64,000 nt of DNA from Dickeya poaceiphila (GCF_007858975.2 NZ_CP042220.2:310001-374000); one strand, 5' to 3'. Shown: positions 18,386 to 27,655, counted from the first letter of the stretch. Program-made: numbers and translations. Notes: generated by a model from the letters alone, not told the origin.

Positions 18386-19718
18386 GTGGACGTTTTTCGG
18401 GTTGTGGCTGGTCTGGCTGGGGGGCAGCGGCGTGGTGTTGTGGCTCTGCGGGCGTGAGTTCCGCCGTTGTCGTTTCAACTTCAACGTGCTGTTTTCATTG
18501 CTGTATCTGCTGACGTTCTATTTCGGTTTCCCGTTGACGGCTTTACTGGCGTTTCGCTTCGGCGTTGAGACGGCCTCGCCACTGAATTTATTGCTGGCGC
18601 AGCTGTCCGCCACGGCGTTTTATGTCATCTATTATGCCGGTTATAAAATACGGCTACGATCCGTGTCGTCGGTCACTCGTCCGCTACCGCTGACCATGAC
18701 GCGGCTGGAAGTCCTTATCGCCTGTGGGTTGCTGGCAATGGTGGCGCTGACGACCACCGCGGTGTTCTTTGCCAACAACGGCTTGTTGTTGTTCAAACTC
18801 GGTTCTTACAGCCAGATTTTTTCTCGTGATGTCGCCGGTGTTGCCCTGAAACGCTTCTTTTACTTCTTTATTCCCGCCATGTTGATGTGGTATTTCCTGC
18901 ATCAGACCCGACGCGCCTGGCTGATTTTCCTGTTGGCGACGGTGGCGTTTGGCGGGTTGACTTATCTGCTGGTGGGCGGCACGCGTGCCAATCTCATTAT
19001 CGCTTTTGCCTTATTTCTGTTTATCGGCCTGCAACGCGGCTGGATAGCGCTGTGGATGCTGGCAGCGGCAGGCTGCGCCGGTATTGTGGCGATGTTCTGG
19101 CTGGCGCTTAAGCGTTACGGTCTGGATGTGCACGGTGACGAGGCGTTTTACACCTTCTTGTATCTGACGCGAGATACCTTTTCGCCGTGGGAAAATCTGG
19201 CCGTGTTGTGGCAGCACCTTGACCAGATTACCCTGCAAGGGCTGGCACCCATCGTGCGGGATTTTTATGTGTTTATTCCCGCCTGGTTGTGGCCGGAACG
19301 GCCTGCGCTGGTGCTTAATAGCGCCAATTATTTCACCTGGGAAGTGCTGAATTATCATGCCGGGTTGGCGATATCGCCGACGTTGCTCGGTTCGCTATTG
19401 ATCATGGGCGGCCCGCTGCTTATTCCGCCAGGTGCGGTCATCGTCGGCTTGCTTATCAAGGGGTTTGATGGGCTTTACCGCTACGGACGGCAGGTGGAAA
19501 ACCGCTATCTGTCCGCCGTGTTGCAGGCGTTTTGCTTTGGTGCGGTGTTTAATCTGATCGTGCTGGTGCGCGAAGGCGTCGATGCGTTTGTTTCGCGGCT
19601 GGTGTTTTTCTGTCTGGTCTTCGCTGCCTGTTTGCTGATTGCTAAGCTGCTGTACTGGCTATTGTTGCGCGCCGGTGTGGTCGTTATCCGCACCCCGTCT
19701 CAAGGAGAAGGGAAATGA
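18378..19718 (+). CDS. wzyE: ECA polymerase WzyE
   Basis: A 446-residue integral membrane polymerase (450 in E. coli) that links ECA repeats in the periplasm. It has about 11 hydrophobic segments and conserved stretches [32 protein letters not shown] and [14 protein letters not shown], with a large periplasmic loop in the C-terminal half. ATG 18378 is chosen because it overlaps wecF in the usual coupled arrangement; the frame is open upstream only inside wecF. The stop overlaps wecG (ATGA). Confidence 0.94.
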   Translation: MTEWTFFGLWLVWLGGSGVVLWLCGREFRRCRFNFNVLFSLLYLLTFYFGFPLTALLAFRFGVETASPLNLLLAQLSATAFYVIYYAGYKIRLRSVSSVTRPLPLTMTRLEVLIACGLLAMVALTTTAVFFANNGLLLFKLGSYSQIFSRDVAGVALKRFFYFFIPAMLMWYFLHQTRRAWLIFLLATVAFGGLTYLLVGGTRANLIIAFALFLFIGLQRGWIALWMLAAAGCAGIVAMFWLALKRYGLDVHGDEAFYTFLYLTRDTFSPWENLAVLWQHLDQITLQGLAPIVRDFYVFIPAWLWPERPALVLNSANYFTWEVLNYHAGLAISPTLLGSLLIMGGPLLIPPGAVIVGLLIKGFDGLYRYGRQVENRYLSAVLQAFCFGAVFNLIVLVREGVDAFVSRLVFFCLVFAACLLIAKLLYWLLLRAGVVVIRTPSQGEGK

Positions 19719-20452
19719 ATAATGCGTTGCCGCAATACGTTATCCGCGGCATTCCGCTGCAGGGTTTTCGGGATAGGGAACAATGCGTGTCGATGCTGTT
19801 TTCGGGCGGTTCGCCGCGTCCGGGAACGCTGATTGCCATTAACGCCGAGAAGGTGCTGGCTGCCGATCACGATACGACATTGCGTGAACTGATGCTACAG
19901 GAAGGGCATTGTAACTATGCCGATGGTATCAGCGTGGTGTGCTCCATTCGCCGCAAGTACCCAGGCGCACAGGTGCAGCGCATCGCCGGCGCGGATCTGT
20001 GGGAGGCGCTGATGCAGCGCGCTGGTCAGCAGGGTACGCCGGTATTTTTACTGGGGGGAAAACCGTCAGTGTTAGCAGAAACCGAACGTAAGCTGCGTGA
20101 ACAGTGGCAGGTCAACATTGTGGGAACACAGGATGGTTATTTCACGCCGCAGCAGCGTCAGACAGTCCTGGAGCATGTGCGTGACAGTGGCGCTCAACTG
20201 GTGACGGTAGCGCTGGGTTCCCCCCGACAGGAATTACTGATACGTGATTGCCGTCAGTTACACCCCAATGCGCTCTATATGGGGGTGGGCGGTACTTATG
20301 ATGTGTTTACCGGGCAGGTTAAACGCGCCCCTGTGGCATGGCAGCGCTATGGGGTGGAATGGCTATATCGTCTGTTGACGCAACCCAGCCGTTTTCGTCG
20401 TCAGGTTAAATTATTACGTTATTTGGCCTGGCATTTCAGCGGTAGGCTTTAA
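19715..20452 (+). CDS. wecG: UDP-ManNAcA:lipid I transferase
   Basis: A 245-residue WecG/TagA/CpsF-family glycosyltransferase (GT26) that adds ManNAcA to undecaprenyl-PP-GlcNAc (lipid I) to make lipid II. Family features are [54 protein letters not shown] and [17 protein letters not shown]. The hydrophobic/basic C-terminus suggests membrane association. Its acceptor is normally made by WecA, which is broken at this locus. It is the last ECA gene. Confidence 0.95.
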   Translation: MNNALPQYVIRGIPLQGFRDREQCVSMLFSGGSPRPGTLIAINAEKVLAADHDTTLRELMLQEGHCNYADGISVVCSIRRKYPGAQVQRIAGADLWEALMQRAGQQGTPVFLLGGKPSVLAETERKLREQWQVNIVGTQDGYFTPQQRQTVLEHVRDSGAQLVTVALGSPRQELLIRDCRQLHPNALYMGVGGTYDVFTGQVKRAPVAWQRYGVEWLYRLLTQPSRFRRQVKLLRYLAWHFSGRL

Positions 20453-20738
20453 AGCGTATCACCATATCGGCCTCGTCTTTTCTGACTATTGTCCCATTTT
20501 TTCCCCGGCTTTATCGTTGTGTTCAAGGTCTGTTCGCGCTATTTATTTCATCGTACTCAGGTACAAGGAAAGGTAGGAATCCGGTTTGCATTGCGGTATC
20601 TTCTCGGCCATTTTTCTGGCCGAAGGTCTGTTATGCCTTGCCGGGAGAGAGTCGGTATCCCCTTTAAAGCATGATGGGTATAAAACAATAACGCTTTTGA
20701 TGCCGACGTAAAAAGGAACCATTGAAGACAGAGGTTAT
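20453..20738 (+). other. Intergenic region wecG-yifK
   Basis: These 286 bases hold no convincing gene. A short hairpin (TCGGCC/GGCCGA around 20604-20624) could act as a weak terminator or leader structure. The stretch presumably includes the permease promoter, but no clear -35/-10 pair stands out. Confidence 0.35.
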
Positions 20739-22133
20739 ATGGCAAATACAGAGAAACAAGACCAGCTCCACCGGGGGCTGGAAGCGCGACATATTGAGCT
20801 TATCGCGCTGGGCGGCACCATTGGCGTGGGGCTGTTCATGGGGGCCGCAAGCGCCCTGAAATGGGCTGGGCCGTCCGTGCTGCTGGCCTATATTGTGGCA
20901 GGCATTTTTGTATTCTTCATCATGCGTTCGATGGGGGAAATGCTATTTCTGGAGCCGGTGACCGGTTCGTTTGCAGTTTATGCCCACAATTACCTGAGTC
21001 CGTTCTTCGGTTATCTCACAGCCTGGGGTTACTGGTTCATGTGGATGGCTGTCGGCATTTCGGAAATTACCGCCATCGGCGTCTATGTGCAGTACTGGTT
21101 CCCAACATTACCGCAGTGGATACCGGCGATTGGCGCGGTGGCGCTGGTGGCAGTCGCCAACCTGGCTGCCGTGCGGTTGTACGGTGAAATCGAGTTCTGG
21201 TTCTCGATGATCAAGATAACCACTATCGTGGTCATGATTGTGGTAGGCGTAGGGATTATTTTCTTTGGTATCGGTAACCACGGCCAGTCAGTTGGTTTCG
21301 CCAACCTGACCGAACACGGCGGCTTTTTGGCAGGCGGCTGGAAAGGGGTGTTGTTTGCGCTCTGCCTGGTGGTGGCGTCCTATCAGGGGGTTGAGCTGGT
21401 CGGGATTACCGCTGGCGAAGCGCGTAATCCGCAGGTGACGCTGAAACGGGCTATCAATAACATCCTGTGGCGTATCCTGATTTTCTATGTCGGTGCCATT
21501 TTCGTGATCGTCACGATTTTCCCGTGGAATGAAATCGGCACATCCGGTAGCCCGTTTGTGCTGACCTTCTCCAAGATCGGCATTACCGCTGCAGCGGGTA
21601 TTATCAACTTTGTGGTGCTGACCGCGGCGTTGTCTGGTTGCAACAGCGGTATGTATAGCTGTGGGCGTATGCTCTATTCGTTGTCTAACAACCGCCAGTT
21701 GCCGTCGGCGTTGGGCCGCGTAACCGCCGGCGGCGTCCCGGCTGTCGGGGTGATGGTGTCGATTTTGTGTCTGGTGGCGGGATCTGCACTGAATTACATT
21801 ATCCCTAACCCGGAAAAAGTGTTCGTGTACGTCTACAGCGCCAGTGTGCTGCCGGGAATGATTCCCTGGTTTGTGGTGCTGATAAGCCAGTTGCGTTTCC
21901 GCCAGCAGCATCAGGCCGCGCTTGCTGCTCATCCGTTCAAGTCTATCTTGTTCCCGTGGGTGAACTACCTGACGATGGCATTCCTGATCTGTGTACTGGT
22001 GGGAATGTACATCAACGAAGACACGCGCATGTCGTTAGTGGTCGGTGGTATTTTCCTGGCGGCGGTCAGTGTGCTTTACGTAGCATTGGGGTTGGGTAAA
22101 AAACAGCCGCAGATGCAGGCAGAAGCAGAGTAA
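20739..22133 (+). CDS. yifK: APC-family amino-acid permease YifK/ThrP
   Basis: A 464-residue, 12-helix amino acid/proton symporter of the AAT family (E. coli YifK is 461), recently described as a threonine/serine transporter (ThrP). The family signature in helix 1 is [16 protein letters not shown], preceded by [13 protein letters not shown]; the EVVGITAGE-like motif reads [14 protein letters not shown]. The position between wecG and the argX-type tRNA operon is the same as in E. coli. A moderate ribosome site (AGAGG) precedes ATG 20739. Confidence 0.93.
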   Translation: MANTEKQDQLHRGLEARHIELIALGGTIGVGLFMGAASALKWAGPSVLLAYIVAGIFVFFIMRSMGEMLFLEPVTGSFAVYAHNYLSPFFGYLTAWGYWFMWMAVGISEITAIGVYVQYWFPTLPQWIPAIGAVALVAVANLAAVRLYGEIEFWFSMIKITTIVVMIVVGVGIIFFGIGNHGQSVGFANLTEHGGFLAGGWKGVLFALCLVVASYQGVELVGITAGEARNPQVTLKRAINNILWRILIFYVGAIFVIVTIFPWNEIGTSGSPFVLTFSKIGITAAAGIINFVVLTAALSGCNSGMYSCGRMLYSLSNNRQLPSALGRVTAGGVPAVGVMVSILCLVAGSALNYIIPNPEKVFVYVYSASVLPGMIPWFVVLISQLRFRQQHQAALAAHPFKSILFPWVNYLTMAFLICVLVGMYINEDTRMSLVVGGIFLAAVSVLYVALGLGKKQPQMQAEAE

Positions 22134-22229
22134 TCGTCGCTAATCGCGGGTGGCGGTGGCGGATTGACCGGGTTTTAACTGTAAATGAGCAAAGCATAAG
22201 CAAACGCATCATTTCTGTGAAAAAAGCAC

Positions 22230-22258
22230 TGGACAGGCCCCTATTAAATCCGTACTAT
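22230..22258 (+). promoter_or_regulatory. Sigma-70 promoter of the tRNA operon
   Basis: TGGACA (22230-22235) and TACTAT (22253-22258) are separated by exactly 17 bases and lie about 20 bases before the first tRNA. The discriminator after the -10 box is CCCCACCCGC, the GC-rich type linked to stringent control of stable RNA genes. Confidence 0.7.
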
Positions 22259-22279
22259 CCCCACCCGCAACGGCGCTAC

Positions 22280-22356
<77 letters not shown>

Positions 22357-22437
22357 TTACGTTGGGCGCGGGAGCTGCGGAGGTACTTATTACCCCGTAA
22401 ATCGAGTACCGGAATACGTAGTAAAGCAGTGGTATAT

Positions 22438-22514
22438 GGTGGCTATAGCTCAGTTGGTAGAGCCCTGGATTGTGATTCCAGTTGTCGTGGGTTCGAGTCC
22501 CATTAGCCACCCCA
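22438..22514 (+). tRNA. hisR: tRNA-His (GTG)
   Basis: 77 bases including the extra G at position -1 typical of tRNA-His and an encoded CCA. The acceptor stem is GTGGCTA/TAGCCAC and the anticodon GTG lies in GGATTGTGATTCC. It is second in the cluster, 81 bases after tRNA-Arg. Confidence 0.97.
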
Positions 22515-22533
22515 AATTTTAAGTTTGTGATAT

Positions 22534-22619
22534 GCGAAGGTGGCGGAATTGGTAGACGCGCTAGCTTCAGGTGTTAGTGTCCTCAGGACGTGAGGGTTCA
22601 AGTCCCTCTCTTCGCACCA
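22534..22619 (+). tRNA. leuT: tRNA-Leu (CAG)
   Basis: 86 bases, class II with a long variable arm (GTGTCCTCAGGACGT) and encoded CCA. The acceptor stem is GCGAAGG/CTTCGC and the anticodon CAG lies in AGCTTCAGGTGTT. It is third in the cluster. Confidence 0.96.
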
Positions 22620-22656
22620 CACAAACGAAAATAGCAGTACCGTGTTACATCATGAT

Positions 22657-22733
22657 CGGCGAGTAGCGCAGCTTGGTAGCGCAACTGGTTTGGGACCAGT
22701 GGGTCGGAGGTTCGAATCCTCTCTCGCCGACCA
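22657..22733 (+). tRNA. proM: tRNA-Pro (TGG)
   Basis: 77 bases with encoded CCA. The acceptor stem is CGGCGAG/CTCGCCG, the anticodon TGG lies in CTGGTTTGGGACCAG and the T loop is GGTTCGAATCC. It is last in the cluster and followed by a terminator. Confidence 0.97.
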
Positions 22734-22746
22734 TCCCATTCTTAAG

Positions 22747-22777
22747 AAACGGCAGTCCAGACGGGCTGCCGTTTTTT
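22747..22777 (+). terminator. Rho-independent terminator of the tRNA operon
   Basis: AAACGGCAG pairs with CTGCCGTTT around a 10-base loop and is followed by a run of six T (22772-22777). It closes the tRNA operon just before the convergent solute-binding protein gene. Confidence 0.88.
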
Positions 22778-22834
22778 GCTTTTAGCGCATCAACATTCTT
22801 TACAAAACTTCGTGGTGTTGAGGCTATAAGCCAC

Positions 22835-23647
22835 TTATTCCGCCTTACTGCTTTCCAGCACCTTATCGCTACCGAAATATTTCTCTGCCAGCGCTTTTAG
22901 CTGACCATTCTGACGCAGTTCCTGCAGCTGTTGATTAAACTCCGCCAGTAATTTGTTACCTTCCGGTGTTCTGGCAAATGGAAAGGCGACTTGCTCGTTG
23001 GAGATGGGGTTACCGACCAGTTTTAGCGGCAAGTGGCGTTTGTTAATTTCTGCCAGCAGGATAGGGCGCGAGTTGACATAGCCCTGAACACGGTTATTGA
23101 TAACATCATTCATGGCGCCATCGCGGGTTTCATAGGTGCGAATGGTGACGTCATTATTGGGGAACGCATTGCGCAGATTGGTGACATGAGTAGAACCCAG
23201 CACGCCAGACACCGTTTTACCTTTAAGATCATCCAGAGATTGAATGTTTTTGTTGTTAATGCTGGTGACGATTTGCGATGCGTAGTTGAGATACGTGTTG
23301 GTGAAGTTGTATTTTTTCTGACGCTCGGTTGTTTTCACAAAATTATTGGCGACCGTATCCAGTTTTCCTGCTTCCAACTGGCCCATCAGTCCGCTGAAAT
23401 CAGCGGTGGTCCAGGTAATCTGGTAGCCCAGTTTGTGGGCGATGGTTTCCGCCACTTCTACATCATAACCCACTAACGTGCCGTTCTCTTTATAAGACCC
23501 AGGGAAACTTTGACCGGTGGTGCCCACGCGTAGCACTTTATTCTGTGTCTCCGTACTCTTGTTGTTATCACAGCCTACCAGTATTACTGCGGCAAACAAG
23601 GGGAGTAGTGCGATGCTGAGGTAGCGAGTCAGTCGGGTTTTTTTCAT
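22835..23647 (-). CDS. Orphan ABC-transporter solute-binding lipoprotein, YxeM-like (amino-acid family)
   Basis: A 270-residue family 3 periplasmic binding protein. The N-terminus is a lipoprotein signal (hydrophobic to LVGC; Cys about residue 26), so it is probably anchored to the inner membrane. Core motifs: VLRVGTTGQSFPGSY, LVGYDVEVAETIA, WTTADFSGLMGQLEAGKLDT, LKGKTVSGVLGSTHV and YETRDGAMNDV. It shares long identical stretches with the YxeM-like protein at 27669-28448 (YETRDGAM, NSRPILLAEINKR), so the two are paralogues binding similar cysteine- or cystine-like ligands. No permease or ATPase adjoins it; it may feed the YxeNO-like transporter 5 kb away. The ligand is inferred from similarity only. 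Confidence 0.8.
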   Translation of the reverse strand: MKKTRLTRYLSIALLPLFAAVILVGCDNNKSTETQNKVLRVGTTGQSFPGSYKENGTLVGYDVEVAETIAHKLGYQITWTTADFSGLMGQLEAGKLDTVANNFVKTTERQKKYNFTNTYLNYASQIVTSINNKNIQSLDDLKGKTVSGVLGSTHVTNLRNAFPNNDVTIRTYETRDGAMNDVINNRVQGYVNSRPILLAEINKRHLPLKLVGNPISNEQVAFPFARTPEGNKLLAEFNQQLQELRQNGQLKALAEKYFGSDKVLESSKAE

Positions 23648-23956
23648 TACGGGATTCCTGTCTGAGTGTTCCTGGTTTAAATAAGGTCGAATTTAAAATG
23701 AAATAAGTGACAACGAGCTCATCAACTCTGGGGGGAAGTAATCGCAGGTAAAAAAAACAGTTGGATGCGTATTAACGAAGGTGATGGAACGTTATCTGTG
23801 ATGGTGACTATATCATTCAAAATAAAGGAAATTTATATCTTCATGTTATATCTTATCATTATTTGAGTGGTTACAACGTGCAGGCAGGATTTTACTATTG
23901 TGTTCTGTAGGCTGTGCTTATTGGTTGGTGCAGCAGAGAGAAATCAAGGAATTGAC
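23648..23956. promoter_or_regulatory. Divergent control region between the orphan binding protein and the dehydrogenase
   Basis: These 309 bases are AT-rich and carry no gene of their own. They must hold the promoters of both divergent units. A-runs near 23750 and the AT-rich stretch 23810-23865 suggest bendable promoter DNA, but I recognise no regulator box. Confidence 0.35.
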
Positions 23957-25030
23957 GTGTTTGCCATAAAATCCCCAGGGGTCTATCACCATCAGTCTGG
24001 CTTGCTGTCACGCGTAGGTGAACTCATTGCACCGTTTTCGGGTCGTATCGCTATATTAACCAGCCCGCGAGCCTGGGATGCGGTGAAAAGTACGTTGTCC
24101 GAGAGTTTGGCGAAGGCTGACGTACAGTTTGATGTGCATCTGTTGGAAGGTGAGTGCACACGTGATGCCATCGCATACCATCGGCATGAAATCGCCCAGG
24201 ATGGTGTTCATTTTGTGTTGGGTGTCGGCGGTGGCCGAGTGATGGACTGTGCCAAAGCGGTGGCTGACGGGTTAGACAACGGTCAGGTAGCGACCTTGCC
24301 GACGATTGCCGCTACCTGCGCCGCCTGGTCTCCCATCAGCATTTTGTATGATGATCAGGGCGGTCATCAGGGAACGCAGGTATTACAGCGTATGCCTGAG
24401 ATGGTGCTGGTAGACAGCGATGTGATTGCCCGTAGCGATGTGCGTTATCTGAAGGCAGGAATCGTCGATGCCCTTGCCAAATGGTATGAGTTTCAACCCT
24501 ATCTGGCGAAAAACAGCGATAATCTGGCGCTTAACCTCAAGGTACAAGCAGCAGCGCTGGCGAAAGACACCTTTATACAGTGGGGAGAACAAGCCTTGCA
24601 TGACAATGCCGAACAGCGGGTCACGCGGGCATTGCAAAAGGTGATTGATGCCAATATTGCCTTGGCAGGTCTGGCTAACAGTATGCGGGATGATTCACCC
24701 TCACCTGGCGTGGCCCACGCGATTCATAATCGCATGACACACGTCCCTGAACTGCATGACTGGCTACACGGTGAGAAAGTAGGATACGGATTGCGAGTAC
24801 AGTCGCTGCTGGCGCGTGGTGACGGTTCGGTTGAACCCGATTTACTGGCGCACTTACAGCGTTATGATGCTCCCGCACGTTTACCGGTGGCGGAGGCGCG
24901 CTATGCCGAACTGGCAGAAACACTGTCTGAAACCTTTACATTTCCCAAAGACAGTGCCGTGCTACTGCCATTTTCGCTCACACCAGAGGCGATTCGGCAC
25001 GCAGTGCTTGCGACGCAGTACAGCGCCTGA
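23957..25030 (+). CDS. Iron-containing alcohol dehydrogenase-family protein, YbdH/HcxA-like
   Basis: A 357-residue group III metal-dependent dehydrogenase of the glycerol-dehydrogenase type. It resembles E. coli YbdH (HcxA, a 2-hydroxycarboxylate dehydrogenase): LGVGGGRVMDCAKAVAD is the nucleotide-binding turn and PTIAATCAAWSPISILYDD is nearly the HcxA sequence; metal ligands are expected at Asp in AGIVDALAKWYE, at His in VAHAIHNRMT and at His in LHGEKVGYG. The start GTG 23957 has AAGGA 7 bases upstream; the longer frame from 23867 lacks a ribosome site and adds unrelated residues. It reads with the SnoaL-like gene 77 bases downstream. The substrate is not known from sequence. Confidence 0.75.
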   Translation: MFAIKSPGVYHHQSGLLSRVGELIAPFSGRIAILTSPRAWDAVKSTLSESLAKADVQFDVHLLEGECTRDAIAYHRHEIAQDGVHFVLGVGGGRVMDCAKAVADGLDNGQVATLPTIAATCAAWSPISILYDDQGGHQGTQVLQRMPEMVLVDSDVIARSDVRYLKAGIVDALAKWYEFQPYLAKNSDNLALNLKVQAAALAKDTFIQWGEQALHDNAEQRVTRALQKVIDANIALAGLANSMRDDSPSPGVAHAIHNRMTHVPELHDWLHGEKVGYGLRVQSLLARGDGSVEPDLLAHLQRYDAPARLPVAEARYAELAETLSETFTFPKDSAVLLPFSLTPEAIRHAVLATQYSA

Positions 25031-25107
25031 TTTGCTTTTACGCCTGACTGCTGCACACTTCTTTTGGCATTATTATTCATTACATTGGTAGTTAAATGGA
25101 GGTGTGT

Positions 25108-25443
25108 ATGTCAGTTGTCGAACCGATTGAGAAACAATTTGCCGCTTATAACGCCCATGATTTAACCGCCTTTTCTGCCTGTTTTCATGAGGATTTCCGT
25201 GCTTATCGTATGCCATCGGCAAGCCCGTCCATGGTCGGGAAAACGGCGCTGGAGGCGTTTTATCGTGAACATCGTTTTAATAACCCGGCACTACGTGCTG
25301 AATTGGTGTCCCGTACAGTACTGGGTAATCAGGTTTTTGATCATGAAAAGATTTACGGACTCAGTCCTGATCCAATCGAAAGTATCGCTGTGTTTGAAGT
25401 GAAAGGCGGGGTGATTACCACGGCGTGGTTCTATTTTGCATAG
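25108..25443 (+). CDS. SnoaL-like (NTF2-superfamily) small protein
   Basis: A 111-residue protein with the NTF2/SnoaL pattern: an N-terminal helix EPIEKQFAAYNAHDLTAFSACF, then FHEDFRAYRMPS, and C-terminal strands ending GVITTAWFYFA. Members of this fold are isomerases, hydrolases or simply ligand-binding proteins. GGAGG 5 bases before ATG 25108 fixes the start. It probably shares an mRNA with the dehydrogenase upstream. Function is unknown; a role in handling the same small metabolite is inference from position. Confidence 0.7.
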   Translation: MSVVEPIEKQFAAYNAHDLTAFSACFHEDFRAYRMPSASPSMVGKTALEAFYREHRFNNPALRAELVSRTVLGNQVFDHEKIYGLSPDPIESIAVFEVKGGVITTAWFYFA

Positions 25444-25508
25444 TCATCACTGTTGCATAGTCGTCACTACCGCACCGCGTAATTATGCAGATGTCATGAT
25501 TTCTTTCA

Positions 25509-25555
25509 GGGGAACTAAAGGCGACTAAAGCTCAGTGGCTGTGCCCCTGAGCAAT
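25509..25555 (+). terminator. Possible terminator after the SnoaL-like gene
   Basis: CAGGGG (25509-25514) can pair with CCCCTG further on, and inside this GCTCAG pairs with CTGAGC (25530-25552). No T-run follows, so this is a weak call. It lies between the SnoaL-like gene and the 2-succino lyase operon. Confidence 0.35.
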
Positions 25556-25571
25556 TCCTATCCGGCGTTCT

Positions 25572-25612
25572 GTCAGTAATCTGTTTGTTGATTTCAAAAA
25601 ATAATTACTGAC
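25572..25612. repeat. Inverted repeat upstream of the 2-succino lyase operon
   Basis: GTCAGTAAT (25572-25580) and ATTACTGAC (25604-25612) are perfect inverted copies 23 bases apart, within AT-rich DNA. They may be a long-range operator pair or a weak hairpin. Confidence 0.5.
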
Positions 25613-25633
25613 GGAATCATAAAACAATAAAGA

Positions 25634-25657
25634 ATATATTAGATCGATCAAATATAT
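25634..25657. promoter_or_regulatory. 24-bp dyad, candidate operator of the 2-succino lyase operon
   Basis: ATATATT and AATATAT flank a central GATCGATC; the 24-base site matches its own reverse complement at all but two positions. It lies about 100 bases before the first gene, and an extended -10-like TGATATAGT follows at 25676-25683. The symmetry and position suit a dimeric repressor or activator, whose identity cannot be told. Confidence 0.45.
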
Positions 25658-25754
25658 AGGCGGGAATATCGCCATGATATAGTCGCTGGCAAACAGCAGC
25701 GTCATCTTGACCCACCTCCCTTTTCCCCATTATTACAATGTAAACGAGTGAGTT

Positions 25755-27119
25755 ATGGCATCACATTTGATTGATTTTCTTTTGATTGGAAATAACTTTG
25801 GCACACCAGAAATGCGCGCCGTATGGTCAGAGCACAATCGCCTGACTCGCCAGGTTGACGTGGAAATCGCGTTAGCGCTGGCAGAGGGCGAACTGGGTGT
25901 CATTCCGCAAGATGCGGCCAACACCATTGCTTCCCATGCCAACGCCAGCGCCCTGAATATTGAAGAAATAGCTCAGGATGCGGTGCGTATGAAGCACTCT
26001 CTGATGCCGACTATCACTGCTATTCAGAAGCAGTGCGGCGACGCTGGCGAATATATCCATTACGGCGTGACCACGCAGGATGTGGTGGATACCGCCACCG
26101 TGCTGCAATTGCGTCAGGCATTCGATATTGTGGTGCGCGACACCCGGCTGGTCGCTATCGAACTGAAACGGCTGGCGAAGAAACATCAACATACGTTGAT
26201 GACGGGCCGTACCCATGGTATGCAGGCCATGCCGACCACCTTCGGTTTCAAGCTGGCGGTATGGCTGGACGAGTTCGTACGGCACCTGCAACGTCTGAAT
26301 GAAATTCGTGAGCGCGTGCTGGTCGGCAACATTAACGGTGCTATCGGTACCTACGCTTCATTTGGTGAACTGGGACCTAAAATTGAACGCCACACTCTGG
26401 CTCGTCTGGGCTTGAATACCCCGAATATCGGCTGGCAGTCCGCCCGTGACCGTTTCTCGGAATACGCGTCGGTAGCCGTGCTGATCAGCGGTACGCTCGG
26501 TAAAATCGGCAACGAGTTGTACAACCTGATGCGCACCGAAATCAACGAAATCGAAGAGCCGTTCTCCGAAGGGAAGATCGGTTCTACCACTATGCCGCAC
26601 AAACGCAATCCGGCGGCGCTGGAAGGGCTGGCGAGCCTGACGGCACCGCTGTTCAAGAGCGCGGCTCTGATCCACGAATCGATGAAAGTCGAGCACGAGC
26701 GTGACGCCATGAGCTGGCGCGCGGAATGGATAGCCCTGCCGGAAATCAACATCTATCTGTCGGCGCAACTGCAAAACGCGCTCGGTATCCTGCGCGGTAT
26801 GTCGGTGAATGAAAAACAGATGCGCGCCAATCTGGACTTGCAAAACGGCCTGTTGCTGTCGGAAAAGGTGATGTTTGAAATCGGCAAACTGCTTGGTAAG
26901 CAGACTGCCCATCATCTGGTATACGAATGCTCGATGGCGGCATTTGAGCAGAACCGTGAATTTAAGGCGTTACTGCTGGAGCATCCGGTACTGTCGCAGC
27001 ACCTGACGGCTGCTATGCTTGATGCCTGGCTGGACCCGGCGAATTACGTTGGCAGTGCACCGCAGAAAGTGGACGAGGTGATCCGCTACGCGGATGGCAG
27101 CGGCCTGCTGGCTGAGTGA
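25755..27119 (+). CDS. S-(2-succino) lyase, fumarase/aspartase superfamily (PurB-like)
   Basis: A 454-residue lyase with the superfamily signature GSTTMPHKRNP in the catalytic loop, TGRTHGMQAMPTTFG (conserved His) and GVTTQDVVDTA. It looks like adenylosuccinate lyase, but its neighbours argue otherwise: it heads an operon with a GNAT acetyltransferase, a YxeMNO-type ABC transporter and a YxeP-type deacylase, the set used by Bacillus subtilis to degrade S-(2-succino)cysteine. Published work on D. dadantii, as I recall it, shows a lyase of this superfamily (2SL) in such a cluster splitting N-acetyl-S-(2-succino)cysteine into fumarate and N-acetylcysteine in place of the monooxygenase YxeK. I infer the same role here. 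An older-style annotation would be adenylosuccinate lyase or cycloisomerase-like. Confidence 0.82.
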   Translation: MASHLIDFLLIGNNFGTPEMRAVWSEHNRLTRQVDVEIALALAEGELGVIPQDAANTIASHANASALNIEEIAQDAVRMKHSLMPTITAIQKQCGDAGEYIHYGVTTQDVVDTATVLQLRQAFDIVVRDTRLVAIELKRLAKKHQHTLMTGRTHGMQAMPTTFGFKLAVWLDEFVRHLQRLNEIRERVLVGNINGAIGTYASFGELGPKIERHTLARLGLNTPNIGWQSARDRFSEYASVAVLISGTLGKIGNELYNLMRTEINEIEEPFSEGKIGSTTMPHKRNPAALEGLASLTAPLFKSAALIHESMKVEHERDAMSWRAEWIALPEINIYLSAQLQNALGILRGMSVNEKQMRANLDLQNGLLLSEKVMFEIGKLLGKQTAHHLVYECSMAAFEQNREFKALLLEHPVLSQHLTAAMLDAWLDPANYVGSAPQKVDEVIRYADGSGLLAE

Positions 27120-27130
27120 CGGGAGACACG

Positions 27131-27655
27131 ATGAGTACCGTATTTCGTCAGGCCACGGCTGCCGATGATGACGCGTTTCTGGCGCTGGCGCTGGCTGCCT
27201 ATGCGCCGGTACGTGAGCTTGGCATCAAGTTTGATGCTGCCTATGCGGACATCGACATGGCGCGTCGCCATCTGCGCAGCAACGGCGTGTATGTGATGGA
27301 GAAAGACGGGCGTCTGGCTGCGTCTATCACCATTCGTTATCCGTGGGGGCCGAATCCCGGTCCTTACGGGTTGCCGCACCTCGGCTGGTTCGCCACTCAT
27401 CCGGATTTCAAACAACAAGGTCTGGGCAAACAGATGCTGGACTGGCTGGAACAGGTGGTGCTGAAAGAGCAGTTAAAAGCGCCCGCTGTAACGCTGGGTA
27501 CCGCCAAACAGCACCCCTGGTTGCTGGAAATGTACCGGAAATATGGCTTTCAGGAAGTCGGCCAGGCGGATTTAGGAAAAGGACACCTCACGATTTATAT
27601 GCGAAAAGTCCTGGATCAGGACCTTTATCACCACTGGGAAAAGAAACACCCCTGA
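27131..27655 (+). CDS. GNAT N-acetyltransferase, YxeL-like
   Basis: A 174-residue GNAT protein. The acetyl-CoA-binding core is HLGWFATHPDFKQQGLGKQMLDWLEQ (Q/RxxGxG/A motif QQGLGK), followed by TLGTAKQHPWLLEMYRKYGF, the usual C-terminal beta-strand and helix. In the yxe-type pathway this enzyme N-acetylates S-(2-succino)cysteine so that the lyase can act. ATG 27131 with GGGAGA upstream is preferred over the in-frame ATG at 27116, which overlaps the lyase stop. It lies 11 bases after the lyase gene and 13 before the binding-protein gene. Confidence 0.78.
   Translation: MSTVFRQATAADDDAFLALALAAYAPVRELGIKFDAAYADIDMARRHLRSNGVYVMEKDGRLAASITIRYPWGPNPGPYGLPHLGWFATHPDFKQQGLGKQMLDWLEQVVLKEQLKAPAVTLGTAKQHPWLLEMYRKYGFQEVGQADLGKGHLTIYMRKVLDQDLYHHWEKKHP

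Noticed and set aside
25755..27119. Annotation as the purine enzyme PurB
   Set aside because: It is unlike the usual E. coli hflD-purB context and heads an operon with transport, acetylation and deacylation genes; the 2-succino lyase role explains all neighbours.
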